Part shown: positions 33,176-44,136 of the stretch, piece after piece
How the letters are laid out: each line of letters opens with the position of its first letter
How positions within the stretch are numbered: the first letter of the stretch is position 1
Source of the DNA: Portunus trituberculatus
Lineage: Eukaryota; Arthropoda; Malacostraca; Decapoda; Portunidae
Direction of reading: 5' to 3'
NCBI RefSeq assembly: GCF_017591435.1
Contig: NC_059276.1
Span: forward strand, 7,325,276-7,389,275
Length of the DNA: 64,000 nt
Program-made: the position numbers and the translations under genes
The notes under the pieces: model-generated
What the model saw: the letters and a program-made list of their open reading frames with translations, nothing else
Told to the model about the DNA's origin: nothing
Database searches by the model: none

Positions 33176-33639
33176 TGACCAACAAAATGGCAAAACTTGA
33201 GACCCATTGCACGAACAGACGAGGGAAAGCGAAGGCAGAAGAAAGTAACAAGGAGCTACCATATTTTGTGAAGGCCTCAGGTAGCGCGAGCCTTTAACCC
33301 GACGCGCCAGGTAACGCAGGAACTGTAGGCAGGTGTCGCAGGATTCATAGGATCCCCTCCACCCCGTCATCAAAGGAGGAGGCGGCGCTGACCCCGTATT
33401 AGGATAACTTTTCATTTCTCTCACGTCACCGTCGGCAGGTAATAATAGCTGCGATTTTTATCCCTCGACACTGAAGCAATATTCTGCGAGGACCTGCGGA
33501 GACTCATGCGGGCCAGGTGTCATTAGTCTCACCTGTGGGCGGGATGTGTCATGAGGTGTCGCAAGAGGGAGGAGAGGGAAGGAGGGGGAGAAAGACGAGG
33601 AAGGGAACACGGGAGCAGTTCTGTAGTAAGGCAGTTTAT
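33173..33639. other. Unique sequence
   Basis: GC-moderate; no gene. CAGGTG/CACCTG at 33331, 33515, 33530. Confidence 0.4.

Positions 33640-33694
<55 letters not shown>
33640..33694 (+). repeat. (AG)n, 55 bp
   Basis: Perfect. Confidence 0.98.
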
Positions 33695-33696
<2 letters not shown>

Positions 33697-33939
33697 TCTT
33701 TTCCCATTTCCCAGCATCCGGTATGCATTCACCTTACATTCCTGATTCCATGCTAGCACTAAGTTAATGCTCACAGCTCGGCGGGTGGCTGTCTGCGGGC
33801 GGCGAGGGAGACAAGAGGGACTTAGGGACCAGGAAACGACTCGAGCTCTTTGGGGGGAACTAGTCGGGGGCGCGGATCAGGTTTGGGCGCCTTTGTTCAC
33901 TATTTGAGTAATTACCGGATGTTTGGTGGTCGGGCCAGG

Positions 33940-33941
<2 letters not shown>

Positions 33942-33995
<54 letters not shown>
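33942..33995 (+). repeat. (GA)n, 54 bp
   Basis: Perfect; third GA array of similar length in 0.9 kb, all in the same orientation. Confidence 0.98.
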
Positions 33996-33996
<1 letters not shown>

Positions 33997-34419
33997 GAGG
34001 CGAGAGGCGACTCCTGCTTTGCTGCTTCTTCTGCCAGGAAAAAAATAACAAAGAAAGAAGTTAGGTGAAGGAACGTGGATGACTGATAGGAGGTCTGAAG
34101 ATAACATTTTTGTCTTGCACGTTCGCTCTATAATTTCAAGACACCACTCATGGCAAAGGAAGTGAATATTGGAGTAGTTGAACCCCTCTAGCGTCTGTTG
34201 TTTTATTTTGCCTTCATTGTTGCCTCCAGTGAAGTAAAAAGTGTGTCATTATTTGTCAAAGGGTTACAAAATGCTATGCAGAGATACTGAGCAGAAGGAA
34301 GATGATGTGGAAATATATGTTGCTGTTGCTGTTGCTTATGATAGAGAAAAAAATGTTGATCAGTAAAAGAATGATACTGATGTTTAAAAAATGAGTATAA
34401 AAAGGAGGATTTTGAACAA

Positions 34420-34458
34420 GACAAGACATAGCAAGACAAGACAAGACAAGATAAGATA
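34420..34458 (+). repeat. (AAGAC)n pentanucleotide array
   Basis: AAGACAAGACATAGCAAGAC onward; about seven units with two interruptions. Confidence 0.88.
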
Positions 34459-34644
34459 TGTGTTAATAATTTTTCCTCTGATTACAAACAAAGATAAAAA
34501 TTAGGTAAGAAAAATAGGAGACATGATAAAAAAAATGTGTTCGCCAGGAGACTGATGAAAAAAATGAAATAAACAGGGAATAATGTACTGCAGTAGAAAA
34601 AAAACAAAACCTAACTAGATATGGAAGTTAAAAAGAATGGATGT

Positions 34645-34860
34645 TTAACCCCCTTGAGTAGCATGACGCATTTTCATATTTATTCTGCTGACTATTTGAT
34701 GACTTTATACAGCTTCAGAAACTCATGTGAGGGATTAAAATAGTGAAGACTGTGGCCATTAATCTTCTGCCGTCCTTAGACTCTTCCTAATGTCAATAGA
34801 ATTATCTAATCGTTCACAAATTTCAAGGTAAAATATGTGTCTCAGCATTGAAGGGGTTAA
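34645..34860 (+). mobile_element. MITE-1 copy c
   Basis: This 216-bp copy is bordered by TTAA at 34645-34648 and 34857-34860. The left end reads CCCCCTTGAGTAGCATGACG and the right end GCATTGAAGGGG. The core GGCCATTAATCTTCTGC and the block CTCTTCCTAATGTCAATAGA are present. It lies in AT-rich unique DNA upstream of the 158-bp tandem array. No open frame. Confidence 0.85.
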
Positions 34861-35189
34861 AAAATGCTGGCCAAATTTAAAAGGTGAAGAAAATCAACTA
34901 GTAAGATAAGCTTGAGGAAAAACGAGAATATGAGTGACTATATTGTTCTTTCGGTGCTTTTTGTTAGGAATATAAAGCCAGGTAAAGTAATGAACTGGAA
35001 AATAATACAATGAAGCGTATATTTAGTTGAAAGAATGGCAGTCAAACTTTCCTACTATCATCTGTACAGCAATTCAGTCATTTCTTTGTGCTACATCCTC
35101 TTCAATACGAACATCTGTAGCTTAACAAAGATTAAATCGTCCTGATATTCTCATTTTCCTTTAAATCTCTGTGTTTAAAGACGACCACA

Positions 35190-35910
35190 GAGTAAGAAGG
35201 TTAAAGGAAAAAAAACAGTAGACTTGTCACTGTTTCTGTTTCTTTAAGGGAAAAATTAACAAGATAGTTAAGAAGAGGAAAGGGAAAAGGATATTGAAAT
35301 GCGACTTGGTGTTTGTTGAAGGGAAAATAAGATAGGTGAGAAAGAGAAGGAGAAAAGTATATGTTGATGGTGATGAAGAAAAAGGAGAAAAGAATATGTT
35401 GACGGTGTATGTTTGAAGAGATTGAAGTGTAAGTCAAGCCAAGGAAGAGAGTAAGTACAGGATTAGATATTAAAATAGATGACATGTGACTCTTGCTGTT
35501 TCATCAAGGGAAAATAACAACGTAACTAAGAAAACGAAGAAGAAAAGGATATACTGATGATGTTTAAAGAGACTGAAGTGTGAGTTTAGTTATCCAAGGA
35601 AAAAAATAAATACAGGATCAAATGAAAGTAAGAAATAGTTGACATGTGAATTGGTGTTTTTATAAGGGAAAAATAAGACATTAGGAAGAAAAGGAAGGAG
35701 AAAAGGATACGTTGATGATGTATAAAGAAACTGAAGTGTGAGTCTAATTAGCCAAGAAAAGAGTAAAAACAGGATTAAATATAAAGAAAAATATATGTAA
35801 CGTGACTTTTTGTGCTTCTTTAAGGGAAAACGACAAGATAACTAAGGAAAATGAGAAAAAGGATATACTGATGGTGACGTTTAAAGGGATTGCTATGAAA
35901 GTCTAATTAG
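35190..35910 (+). repeat. Tandem array, period about 158 bp, about 4.5 units
   Basis: The anchor AAGGGAAAA recurs near 35248, 35320, 35506, 35664 and 35822; GACATGTGAC, GACATGTGAA and AACGTGACTT near 35480, 35641 and 35798; and GAAGAAAAGGATATACTGAT-like blocks in most units. The strand is A/G-rich. Units are diverged, and the first two anchors are only about 72 bp apart, so unit 1 is rearranged. Confidence 0.75.
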
Positions 35911-36131
35911 TCTAAAAAGTCAGAACGTGTAGCTACAAAGGAATGCTGGGAGGAGGAATGAGAAGGTGTCAGTAAGCAGTGGGTAAGGCAGCGTGTAATC
36001 TCGGAAAAAAAGAGACCATAAGAAATATAAAAGGATATCGTATAAAATGAAAAGAACCACAAAAGGCTTGGAAATAATTGAAATCTCGAGATATATAATT
36101 GCAGAAAATTTAGCGTTTTGAAAATTCAGAC

Positions 36132-36134
<3 letters not shown>

Positions 36135-36199
<65 letters not shown>
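36135..36199 (+). repeat. (AG)n, 65 bp
   Basis: Perfect. Confidence 0.98.
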
Positions 36200-36201
<2 letters not shown>

Positions 36202-36450
36202 TACAACATTACCAAGAACATTATTATTTAGCAACAAAAGACCGGGATTCTGATGTTGCCAGATAATTGAATAAAATTGACCGCCTTGATAGATAATTGA
36301 ATACAAAAAAGAAGACAGACGCTGAGGAGAAGAACGCAGCTTGACGTGGGGGTAGATAACGCCACGAAGACACTGTGAAGAAAAGGAAGAAAAGGACTGA
36401 GGAAATGAGAGGAAATGTGATGTTGGAAGATGGTGAAGAAAAATATGGTG

Positions 36451-36451
36451 T

Positions 36452-36507
<56 letters not shown>
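36451..36507 (+). repeat. (TAC)19
   Basis: Perfect; same motif as the middle block of the 36668-37000 array. Confidence 0.98.
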
Positions 36508-36667
36508 ACCTAAGTATTTCGTCCTATTTCTATTACTACTATGATTATTATGATTATACCTTTTCTTGCTCCTCCTCCTCCTCCTATTACTCCTATGATT
36601 ATTATGTTGTTGTTGTTATTCTTTTCTTGCTCCTCCTCCTCCTACTCCACTTCCTCTTTTCTTTTTT

Positions 36668-36912
36668 TTCTTCTTCTTCTTCTTCTTCTTCTTCTTCTTC
36701 TTCTTCTTCTTCTTCTTCTTCTTCTTCTTCTTCTTCTTCTTCTTCTTCTTCTTCTTCTTCTTCTTCTTCTTCTTCTTCTTCTTCTTCTTCTTCTTCTTCT
36801 TCTTCTTCTTCTTCTTCTTCTTCTTCTTCTTCTTCTTCTTCTTCTTCTTCTTCTTCTTCTTCTTCTTCTTCTTCTTCTTCTTCTTCTTCTTCTTCTTCTT
36901 CTTCTTCTTCTT

Positions 36913-36961
<49 letters not shown>

Positions 36962-37000
36962 CACCACCACCACCACCACCACCACCACCACCACCACCAC
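36668..37000 (+). repeat. Compound (TTC)82-(TAC)n-(CAC)n, 333 bp
   Basis: TTC 36668-36914 (247 bp, longest pure array in the window), TAC 36913-36951, CAC 36951-37000. All three blocks share phase and change by one base at each junction, then revert to TACTAATAC at the end. Homopolymer frames of 130-220 residues in every phase are spurious. Confidence 0.98.
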
Positions 37001-37253
37001 TACTAATACTACTTTTCAGGATGAGGTAGTTAAGAAAAGTGGATGAAAATAAAATGAAAGGCATTAGTGGATACGTGGAGTCAAGGTGGCAGGCGTGAGG
37101 TGGGTGTGGAGGCAGGTGGAGGAGTGGAGAGGTGGAAGAGTGAGCCAGACAGGAAGTGGGGTGTCTTATTTCATTTGAGTTTTCCAGGAAATTACTTTTA
37201 ATTCTTTTAGTACACATTAACTTTCCTTATTTAGCTTTGTAAACGTGACTGTG

Positions 37254-37330
37254 GCTGTGGTGGTGGTGGTGGTTGTGGTGGTGGTGGTGATTGTTGTGGT
37301 TTTGGGTGTTGTTGTTGTTGTTGTTGTTTT
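37254..37330 (+). repeat. (TGG)n to (TTG)n compound
   Basis: TGG-rich 37254-37290, TTG 37306-37330, again one base apart. Confidence 0.9.
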
Positions 37331-37429
37331 GGTTGATTTTCTTCTTCATTTTTTTCTTTGTTGGTTTGGTTGTTTCTTTTGTTTGTTTGTTTGTTTCTTT
37401 TCTTTTCTTGCTTTTTCTTCGTGTTCTTA

Positions 37430-37432
37430 TTA

Positions 37433-37523
<91 letters not shown>

Positions 37524-37533
37524 CAGCAGCAGC

Positions 37534-37583
<50 letters not shown>

Positions 37584-37597
37584 CAGTAGTAGTAGTA
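37430..37597 (+). repeat. Compound (ATT)n-(AGT)n-(AGC)n-(AGT)n
   Basis: ATT 37430-37486, AGT 37486-37522, AGC 37523-37534, AGT 37535-37597 with one GCA unit near 37583. Stepwise one-base motif changes. Confidence 0.96.
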
Positions 37598-38389
37598 ACA
37601 AAAGTACTAGTAATAATATCAAAGTAAAGACAATGTTGCCAATAATGAGAAGAAGGACAATAAAAACAACGATCATACCAGGAAAGCAAGGATTAAGTTG
37701 AGTTCCCACGGCAGTACGTCACAATTATCTTTCAATCTCTTCCTTCTCTCTCTTTCTCTGGTCCCTTCACTTCCTCTGGCCGGGCTGGCGACGTTCTCAA
37801 GGCGCCGTGCACGTTAAGCGGACAGGTGAATCTGTTGTCAGGTGTGAAGAGGAAGCAGGTGTCATTAGCAAGCTTCTCCTTAGTCAGGGTCACTTAAGGA
37901 AACGGTGATGATCTTTCTTATTCTGCTTATTCCTCCTCCTCCTCCTGTTCCTCCTCCTCCTCATTTCCTTCTTTTCTCCTCTCCGTCTTGGGAGGAGAAG
38001 TTAAGGAGAATAAGTAATAGTTCTTGATTGCTGTTTCCGCTTTTTTTCCGTCTCCACAAAAGACGAATGTCAAGAAAAGTGTTTGAAAGTCACGTTTTTT
38101 CATCGCCAGAAATTGTTATAGTCAAGAAAATATCCTGAAATTCCAATATTTTCTTCTTTTCCTTTATTTTACAATGAAAGTGAGGAATGAAGGGGAAAAA
38201 TGAGCTGGAATGCAGTGTTTGTCTTCCCTCGTATCTTGAAGGAATTGAAATGAATAAAAGTAATGGTTTTGTAGTCATCTCATTTTTGTCTTGTGGATGC
38301 TAAATATTAATAAGAAAAGAGAAAATACATATGAACGCGATTCTTGAGAAAACCAGAATATAAAATAAGTGAAGGTAATCAAGAAAGAA
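37598..38389. other. Unique sequence
   Basis: Short CTC run (37930-37962). No gene seen. Confidence 0.4.
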
Positions 38390-38720
38390 CAGAAGAATAT
38401 TGCAGAAATGTAAAAAAAAAAAAAAATGAATCTAGAAAAAAATAATGAAATGCAGCAAAAATACGAAGAAAAGAAGGAAAAAAGAAGTAGAAGCAAAAAA
38501 TCAAGAAAAAAAAATCATTGCATCAAAAACCACAAATAAAAAAAAAATAGAGATTAATAGAATACAAAAAAGAAGGCAAAAAAAAAAAAACCCCACCTTA
38601 AATAAAGAAATATATACAAAAACAAAAAAAAAAAGAAAATACAAAAAAAGGCCCAAAATAAACCCACTTTTAAAATCCACAAAATAAAGAAAAAACGAAG
38701 AAGAAAGAAAGGAAACACAA
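38390..38720. other. A-rich tract, about 330 bp
   Basis: Strongly A-biased (A14 run at 38412) without a fixed period. Both overlapping frames are K/N/I or F/V/L artefacts. Could be a decayed poly(A)-rich insertion; no donor is visible. Confidence 0.6.
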
Positions 38721-39313
38721 AAAAACACCCAATTTGAAGTCACCACACCACTCACCATCTCCCTGAACCAGCACAAACTACCCCGGTGCTTCTTACAATA
38801 TGTGCTTCTAGACTGGCAGGTTTCTTAGGAGTCATTTGGAGTAATGTACGTAGCCTCGATGACAGGGATGCGGCGAGTAAGGATGTGTGTGAAGGTTGAC
38901 GTGATGCAGAACTGTTTTTACGCTTATGAGGATGGTGAGAATCTTGCGTCTGTGGTGGCTGCGGTGAAAATCGAGATAACTTGTGGTATTATGCTGGTAG
39001 TGGTGATTGTGGTGGTGGTGGGAGTAGTGGTGGTGGTGCAGGTGGCAGAGGTGAAATGGAGGAGACGTTGGAGTGGATAGACAGCAGTGTATGATAGAAA
39101 TAAGACCAGCAGGATAACAAAGAAGAGAATAGACGGGAAATTGGGACGTTTACAAGGGTAGAATTGTACTGGAAGGGAAAAAAAGGAGTAAAACTAATCT
39201 AAGGAAAGTTAAAGTGAAGTAGTTAATTAAAAGAAAATATAAGAAATGTAACGAGAACTGAAGGATACTTGCAAAGATATCTCCGTGTACAAAAATGATA
39301 AGAATGAAGTCCG
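38721..39313. other. Unique sequence
   Basis: GGTGGTGGTGG-type run near 39010-39040. No gene. Confidence 0.4.
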
Positions 39314-39526
39314 TATTTAGAAACGCTTTGCTCTCTCACCTCGACTATTTTCAAGGCCACAGAGAAGATTAGGTGAGTTTTCAAGAGTGTTTCTCCAGTT
39401 AATAACATGCAATTCTTGTCAATATGCCTCTAGAAACGTAAAAAAAAAACGCCTTGAAAAACGCGTGTCAATTTAAATAAAGCCTTTTGAAATAGTGGAG
39501 GTGAAGCACATAAGTATTTGAGAATA
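39314..39526 (+). mobile_element. MITE-2 copy b
   Basis: This 213-bp copy starts TATTTAGAAACGCTTTGCTC and ends AAGTATTTGAGAATA. The internal block TTTTCAAGGCCACAGAGAAG matches TTTTCAAAGACCACAGAGAC of copy c. It contains a short A run at 39440-39449. The right arm GTGGAGGTGAAG matches GTGGAGGTGCGG of copy c. TA borders at 39314-39315 and 39525-39526. Confidence 0.72.
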
Positions 39527-39812
39527 GGAGCTTAAGAGAGGAAGGGTAAAATAAAATGTAATGTAGAAATGTAGTGAAAATTGACAAGTGAGAAGATGAG
39601 AAATGTAATGAAAGGATTGAGTGTGCGAAATATAGAAGTAAGAAAGAAGTGATGAAGGAAATGAGAAGAAAATGAAGACTAACGAGAGAAAAAGAAGAAA
39701 ACTGAACAATGAGAAAAGTAGGAATGAGATGAGAAGCGAAAAGATTGAAAGAAAATGAAGAATAATGAGAATGATGGAGAAAGAAAATCAAGAGTAATAG
39801 AAAAATAAAAGG

Positions 39813-39814
<2 letters not shown>

Positions 39815-39867
<53 letters not shown>
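39815..39867 (+). repeat. (AG)n, 53 bp
   Basis: Perfect; terminates a 260-bp purine-rich tract (from about 39530). Confidence 0.98.
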
Positions 39868-39869
<2 letters not shown>

Positions 39870-40199
39870 CCCTTCCTACCTAACTACCATCCTGTACACG
39901 CTTGCCTTACAGAATCATTTGCATCATAGCGGTCGTGTTATCAGTTCTGTCTCTCAACTTCCTCCTGCTCCTCCTCTTCCTCCTCTGAAAGTAAAAATAA
40001 ATTGGCTATACTTTAACCTCCCTTCCTCCTTACACTAGCTAGGAGTGTCTTCCGTCGGCTTAAATGGATGAGATATATGACCCAAGCCTCCTCCAGTAAC
40101 AAGTACGAGGAGACGAGGAGAAGGTTCCTAAGATTCCTACCTCGTTCACTACTGCTACCTTGTCTCCCTCCTTCGCCTCGCCTCTTCGCCTCCTCTCGT

Positions 40200-40530
40200 T
40201 TTTTTTTTTTTTTTGTGAGTTTTTTTTTTTGTGTTTGAGTGTCTTTGAGTGTTGTGTTTGTATTTTTTGTGAGTGTGTGTGTGTGTTTGTGTGTATTTAC
40301 TTCTTTGTTGTGTGTGTATGTGTGTGTGTGTGTGTTTGTGTATTTACTTGTTTGTGTTCGGGTGTGTTTCTTTTTTGTGAGTGTGTGTTTTTTTTTTTGT
40401 GTGTATCTTGTTTGTGTTTTTGTTCGTGTCTGTTACTATGTTGTTTGTGTTCTTTTGTGACTGTGTGTTTTATTTATTTACCTCTTTGTTTGTGTCTGTT
40501 GGTTTGTTGATCGTGTTTCTCTGTTATGGC
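40200..40530 (+). repeat. Degenerate GT/T-rich low-complexity DNA
   Basis: TTTGTGTGTATTTACTTC, TTTGTGTATTTACTTGTTTG and TTTATTTATTTACCTCTTTG blocks recur about 70-190 bp apart between TG runs. Frames here (116 and 73 codons) are C/V/F artefacts. Confidence 0.75.
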
Positions 40531-40852
40531 TTTTGATTGATATTTTCTTATTTTTCTATCTTTATCTTGTATCTTATTGTTTCTTTATTGTTCTGTTTCT
40601 TTCTTTTTTCTGTCTCTCTTTTGGGCGTCTATTTTGTGTTTTCTCCTATTTTTTTAAGGTTTCCATTAATTTGGTGTCTTATTGAAGTCCCGCGACGGAA
40701 AAACTCACTAAAAATACATGGAAAATACTGAATAAGAACGCACGCGACAGTCAATATGTATTACTTCAACTATTTCCTTTTAGAATCGCCACTGACTCAC
40801 ACGCGAGGCAACAATCATTATATAAAAAAAAAAAAACATGCTAAGAATACAC

Positions 40853-40854
<2 letters not shown>

Positions 40855-40887
<33 letters not shown>
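40855..40887 (+). repeat. (AG)n, 33 bp
   Basis: Perfect. Confidence 0.95.
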
Positions 40888-40888
<1 letters not shown>

Positions 40889-41288
40889 AAAAAGTCACTG
40901 GGTATACGGGCACCATTTTTTACCTGGTGCACGCGAGCCTACGTAAGGGGCAGGTAGATGCGGCAGGTGGGCTGACGCGAAGGCGGGTTACCTGTGACCT
41001 TGGATTGCCCTGGCAGAGCAACAACCCACGGGAAGGTGAGTGGCGCTGCCGTCCCCTGCTGCCCACTCCATCACAAGACCACAAGCACGCAGACGCAGGG
41101 CCCAGAAATATTTCCTCCCGTAGATACAGCAAGAAATGGGGCTGCGGTGGCCAGGCATCAAGGCGTGCTATTAATAACTAGGCGAGCGCTGCGGCCAAGA
41201 CAAATGACTGCCGGTGTCCGTAGGGGAATGATAAGAGGCGATGATTTCAGGGTCCAGCCAGCGCCAGGGAGACTCCGATCCATGCGTC

Positions 41289-41290
<2 letters not shown>
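40888..41290. other. GC-rich unique sequence
   Basis: Open forward frame to 41181 and a reverse one (40920-41132), neither recognised. Confidence 0.3.

Positions 41291-41351
<61 letters not shown>
41291..41351 (+). repeat. (TG)n, 61 bp
   Basis: Perfect. Confidence 0.98.
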
Positions 41352-41352
<1 letters not shown>

Positions 41353-41429
41353 GATCGAGTAGCTTCACTGACGCCGAAAAAACTATTACTGTTACTATTG
41401 TCATTTTTTAGATTTTTGATTAATGCAAA

Positions 41430-41550
41430 AACACACCACCACTACCACCACTAACTACTACTACTACTACTACCAATGTACTACCATTATTTGTAAGCAT
41501 GTTACCACTACTAATACTATTACTACTACCACCACCACCACCACCACCAC
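41430..41550 (+). repeat. Interrupted ACC/ACT repeats
   Basis: CTA 41455-41472, mixed ACT/AAT, then CCA 41526-41550. Confidence 0.88.
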
Positions 41551-41597
41551 ATCCGGGATTTTGTCAGGTGTTACCAAGTGGAGAGGCTCGTCAAAGT

Positions 41598-41635
41598 TGG
41601 TGGTGGGTGGTGGTGGTGGTGGTGGTGGTGGTGGT
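41598..41635 (+). repeat. (GGT)n, 38 bp
   Basis: Inverse complement of the CCA run at 41526, 48 bp away. Confidence 0.95.
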
Positions 41636-41760
41636 TGCAGTTGTGTCGTCGTCTTTTACTCAGTAGATAGCAGCTTTTATTGCTCTTTAGGCCAAGAAGG
41701 AGCGTAGTTAAAACACACTGTAAATCTTGACCACCTGTACCTGCGTGTGTCTAGCCCTGC

Positions 41761-41763
<3 letters not shown>

Positions 41764-41822
<59 letters not shown>
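41764..41822 (+). repeat. (GA)n, 59 bp
   Basis: Perfect. Confidence 0.98.
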
Positions 41823-41825
<3 letters not shown>

Positions 41826-41897
41826 CTTGGTACTTATGTATAATAAATTCGCCAAGACAAAAAAAAAAAGAATGAAAGTAGTACATGGATGAAATTC

Positions 41898-41899
<2 letters not shown>

Positions 41900-41960
<61 letters not shown>
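41900..41960 (+). repeat. (GA)n, 61 bp
   Basis: Perfect; direct repeat of the array 78 bp upstream. Confidence 0.98.
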
Positions 41961-41966
<6 letters not shown>

Positions 41967-41984
41967 CTAAAGAAACAACACCAC

Positions 41985-42180
41985 CACCATCACCACTACT
42001 ATTCCATTTCTCTACCTTCCTTCGTCCCTCGTCCTCGATCTGGAGAGAAAGAAAGAAAGAAAAAGAGAAAAAAAAATAAAGAAACACCACAACCACCACC
42101 ACCACCACCACCACCACCACCACCACCTTTGTATTTCTCTACCTTTCTTCGTCCTCTATCTGGAAAAAAAAAAAAACACT
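41985..42180 (+). repeat. Duplicated CCA-TTTCTCTACC block
   Basis: ACCACCA-CC...TTTCTCTACCTTCCTTCG (42006-42023) and (CCA)n 42088-42126 with TTTCTCTACCTTTCTTCG (42134-42151) are two units of about 128 bp, each followed by ATCTGGA and a purine run. Confidence 0.8.
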
Positions 42181-42490
42181 ACAACCAGCACATGTGAAGG
42201 AGAGGAGCATGAAGGAGCATGGACGCACAACTTCCTCTCTTACCTGGTAATTGGTAATGCTTTGAGCGTACCTGACGTGCTCTCAAAGATTTTCGACTGA
42301 GGTGGACGCTGGTCGTGCATTCCTCAGCCCAAATTAAGGCTTGCCGAACGGGTTTCTCGCATCAAATATTACAACAAATTAGAGAAAAATGGCGTACAGT
42401 AAAAAGCAGCAGCAGGAGTTACTAGAGGAGGAGGAGGAGGAGGAGGTGGAGGTAGACGATATAGTGAGATAGAAAAATTTGTAGGAAAGG

Positions 42491-43340
42491 GAATGTTTTA
42501 ATGTCACTCTTGGTTTCTCTCTTCTCTTATTTTTCTTTCTTCCTTTCCTTATTTTCTTCCTTTCTTTGTTCCTTCCCTTCTTTTTCTTGTCTTCTTTTCA
42601 TTTTATCTTTCTTTTCTTCATTCAAGCTTCTCTGCTTCCTTGCTTTCCTTTTTTCCTTCTTTCCTTCATTCCTTTTTTTTATTTTTCGTTCTCATTTCCT
42701 TTCGTTTTGTCTTTATTTCTTCATTCGTGTCTCACTTTCTTCCTGATTTGACTCCTTTCTGCATTCTTTCTTCTCTTCCTTCATCCATTCTTTCCTCTAT
42801 TGGTTCGTATCCTTCCTTTGCTTCCTTCATGACTTTTCTTCTCCTTTTCTTTCTCCTCCTTTTTCTTCTGTTCTTTCATCCTCATCAAATATTTCTCTCA
42901 TCTCTCTTTTCCTTCTCTTTACTCCTCATTTTCTCCTCTTCTTTCTTTCGTCTATTCGTTCACCTTTCCACTATCCTTCCCTCTTCTTTCTTCCTCTTCT
43001 TCTTCCTTGAATGAGCATTTCCTGCCCTTCCTCTTTTTTTTTCTCTTTCTCACTCTTCCACCTTTAAATTTTGTCCTTTTTTTCTCTCCCCTTTCAGTGT
43101 CTTTCACTTGTCTCCTCCTCTCCTTCCTGCTTTCCTTATGTGTGACTTTCTCCTCCTTTCTCCTCCTTTCTCCTCCTTTTGTTCTTTATCACCTCCTTGC
43201 CTTCTTCCTTTTATGGTTTCCCCTCTTCTATATGCTTCACATCTTCCCTCTCTACTTTTTCTTGGTGCCTTTCATTCCTTCCTCCTCCTCTTCCTTCTTC
43301 TCATCCTGCTGTACCTCTTCTCGTTTCTCCGTCTTTGGGT
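42491..43340. other. Pyrimidine-rich tract, 850 bp
   Basis: The longest strand-biased tract: TTCCTTTC/TTCTTCC words with a (TTTCTCCTCC)n run at about 43147-43178. Frames of 61-124 codons in all three forward phases are F/S/L artefacts. Confidence 0.75.
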
Positions 43341-43710
43341 GTGTTGGCTGATCAGCTGATTGGATCCTTATTGTAAGTGTTTTAAACGTGTAATATGAAG
43401 CAGATTACAACTCCTAAAAGCATCGTCTACACGCCTGAAAAATCACATTCCCACTGGTTTTTCTGCTTTAATTTCGATCTTATTTATCTATATAACTATT
43501 GTCTTGTGTTTTTCCCAGGTGTATCTATCTAATTTCCGCGCTGGATTGAAGACTTTACACCGTTGATATAATCTGTAATTGCATATCCTGATTTGGAACA
43601 TCTATTAACCTTCATGTAGCTGTTACTAATACCACAGGTGAGGCTTAAGAGCAGCTGTACACGCTCTCCTGCTACGCTACATAGGGGGAAAATCTCTCAC
43701 TTCACCTTTA

Positions 43711-44136
43711 CTAACCCCTTCAGTAGCATGCCGCGTTTTCTTTCATATTCATTCTTGTCACTATTAAATTCTTCAGTACTGGGACACATTTTTACCTTGA
43801 GATTCGTGTACGATTAGACCATTTTATTGACATTACGAACGGTATGTGAAGATCAGAAGATTAATGGCCACAGTTTTCACTATTTTAGTCCCCACATATG
43901 TTTTTGAAGCTGCATAAAATCAACAAATAGTAACCAGAATGAATATAGAAACGCGTCATGGTACTGAATGGGTTAGGCGATTTTATATAGTATCAGAAAC
44001 TTATGTGGAGATTAAAATAGTAAAGACTTTGGCCATTCATTTTTTTCACCCCCATAGACCCTTTCTAATGTAAATAAAATCGTTTAATCATAGCCAAAAA
44101 TCATGGTAAGAATCCGTCTCAGTACTGAAGGGTTAA
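43711..44136 (+). mobile_element. MITE-1 copy d, split by a second MITE-1
   Basis: The outer element begins CTAACCCCTTCAGTAGCATG at 43711 and ends AGTACTGAAGG-GTTAA with TTAA at 44133-44136. After about 55 bp it is interrupted by an oppositely oriented copy (43764-43976) and resumes with GCGATTTTATATAGTATCAG, the expected continuation of the family sequence. Removing the insert restores a normal length near 213 bp. The left border is CTAA rather than TTAA, a one-base decay. This is direct evidence that the family was mobile at two or more times. Confidence 0.85.
43764..43976 (-). mobile_element. MITE-1 copy e, nested inside copy d
   Basis: This 213-bp inverted copy starts TTAAATTCTTCAGTACTGGG and ends GTACTGAATGGG-TTAG. 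The borders are TTAA (43764-43767) and TTAG (43973-43976), consistent with a TTAA duplication in which one base later changed. It landed in the CTATT-GGTGATTTTA part of the outer element; copy f has TATTTAGTGATTT there, so sequences close to TTAA occur at that point in the family. It is younger than copy d by position. Confidence 0.85.

Noticed and set aside
36375..37217. Frames of 130-223 codons across the CTT/CTA/CCA array
   Set aside because: Pure trinucleotide translation in all phases on both strands.
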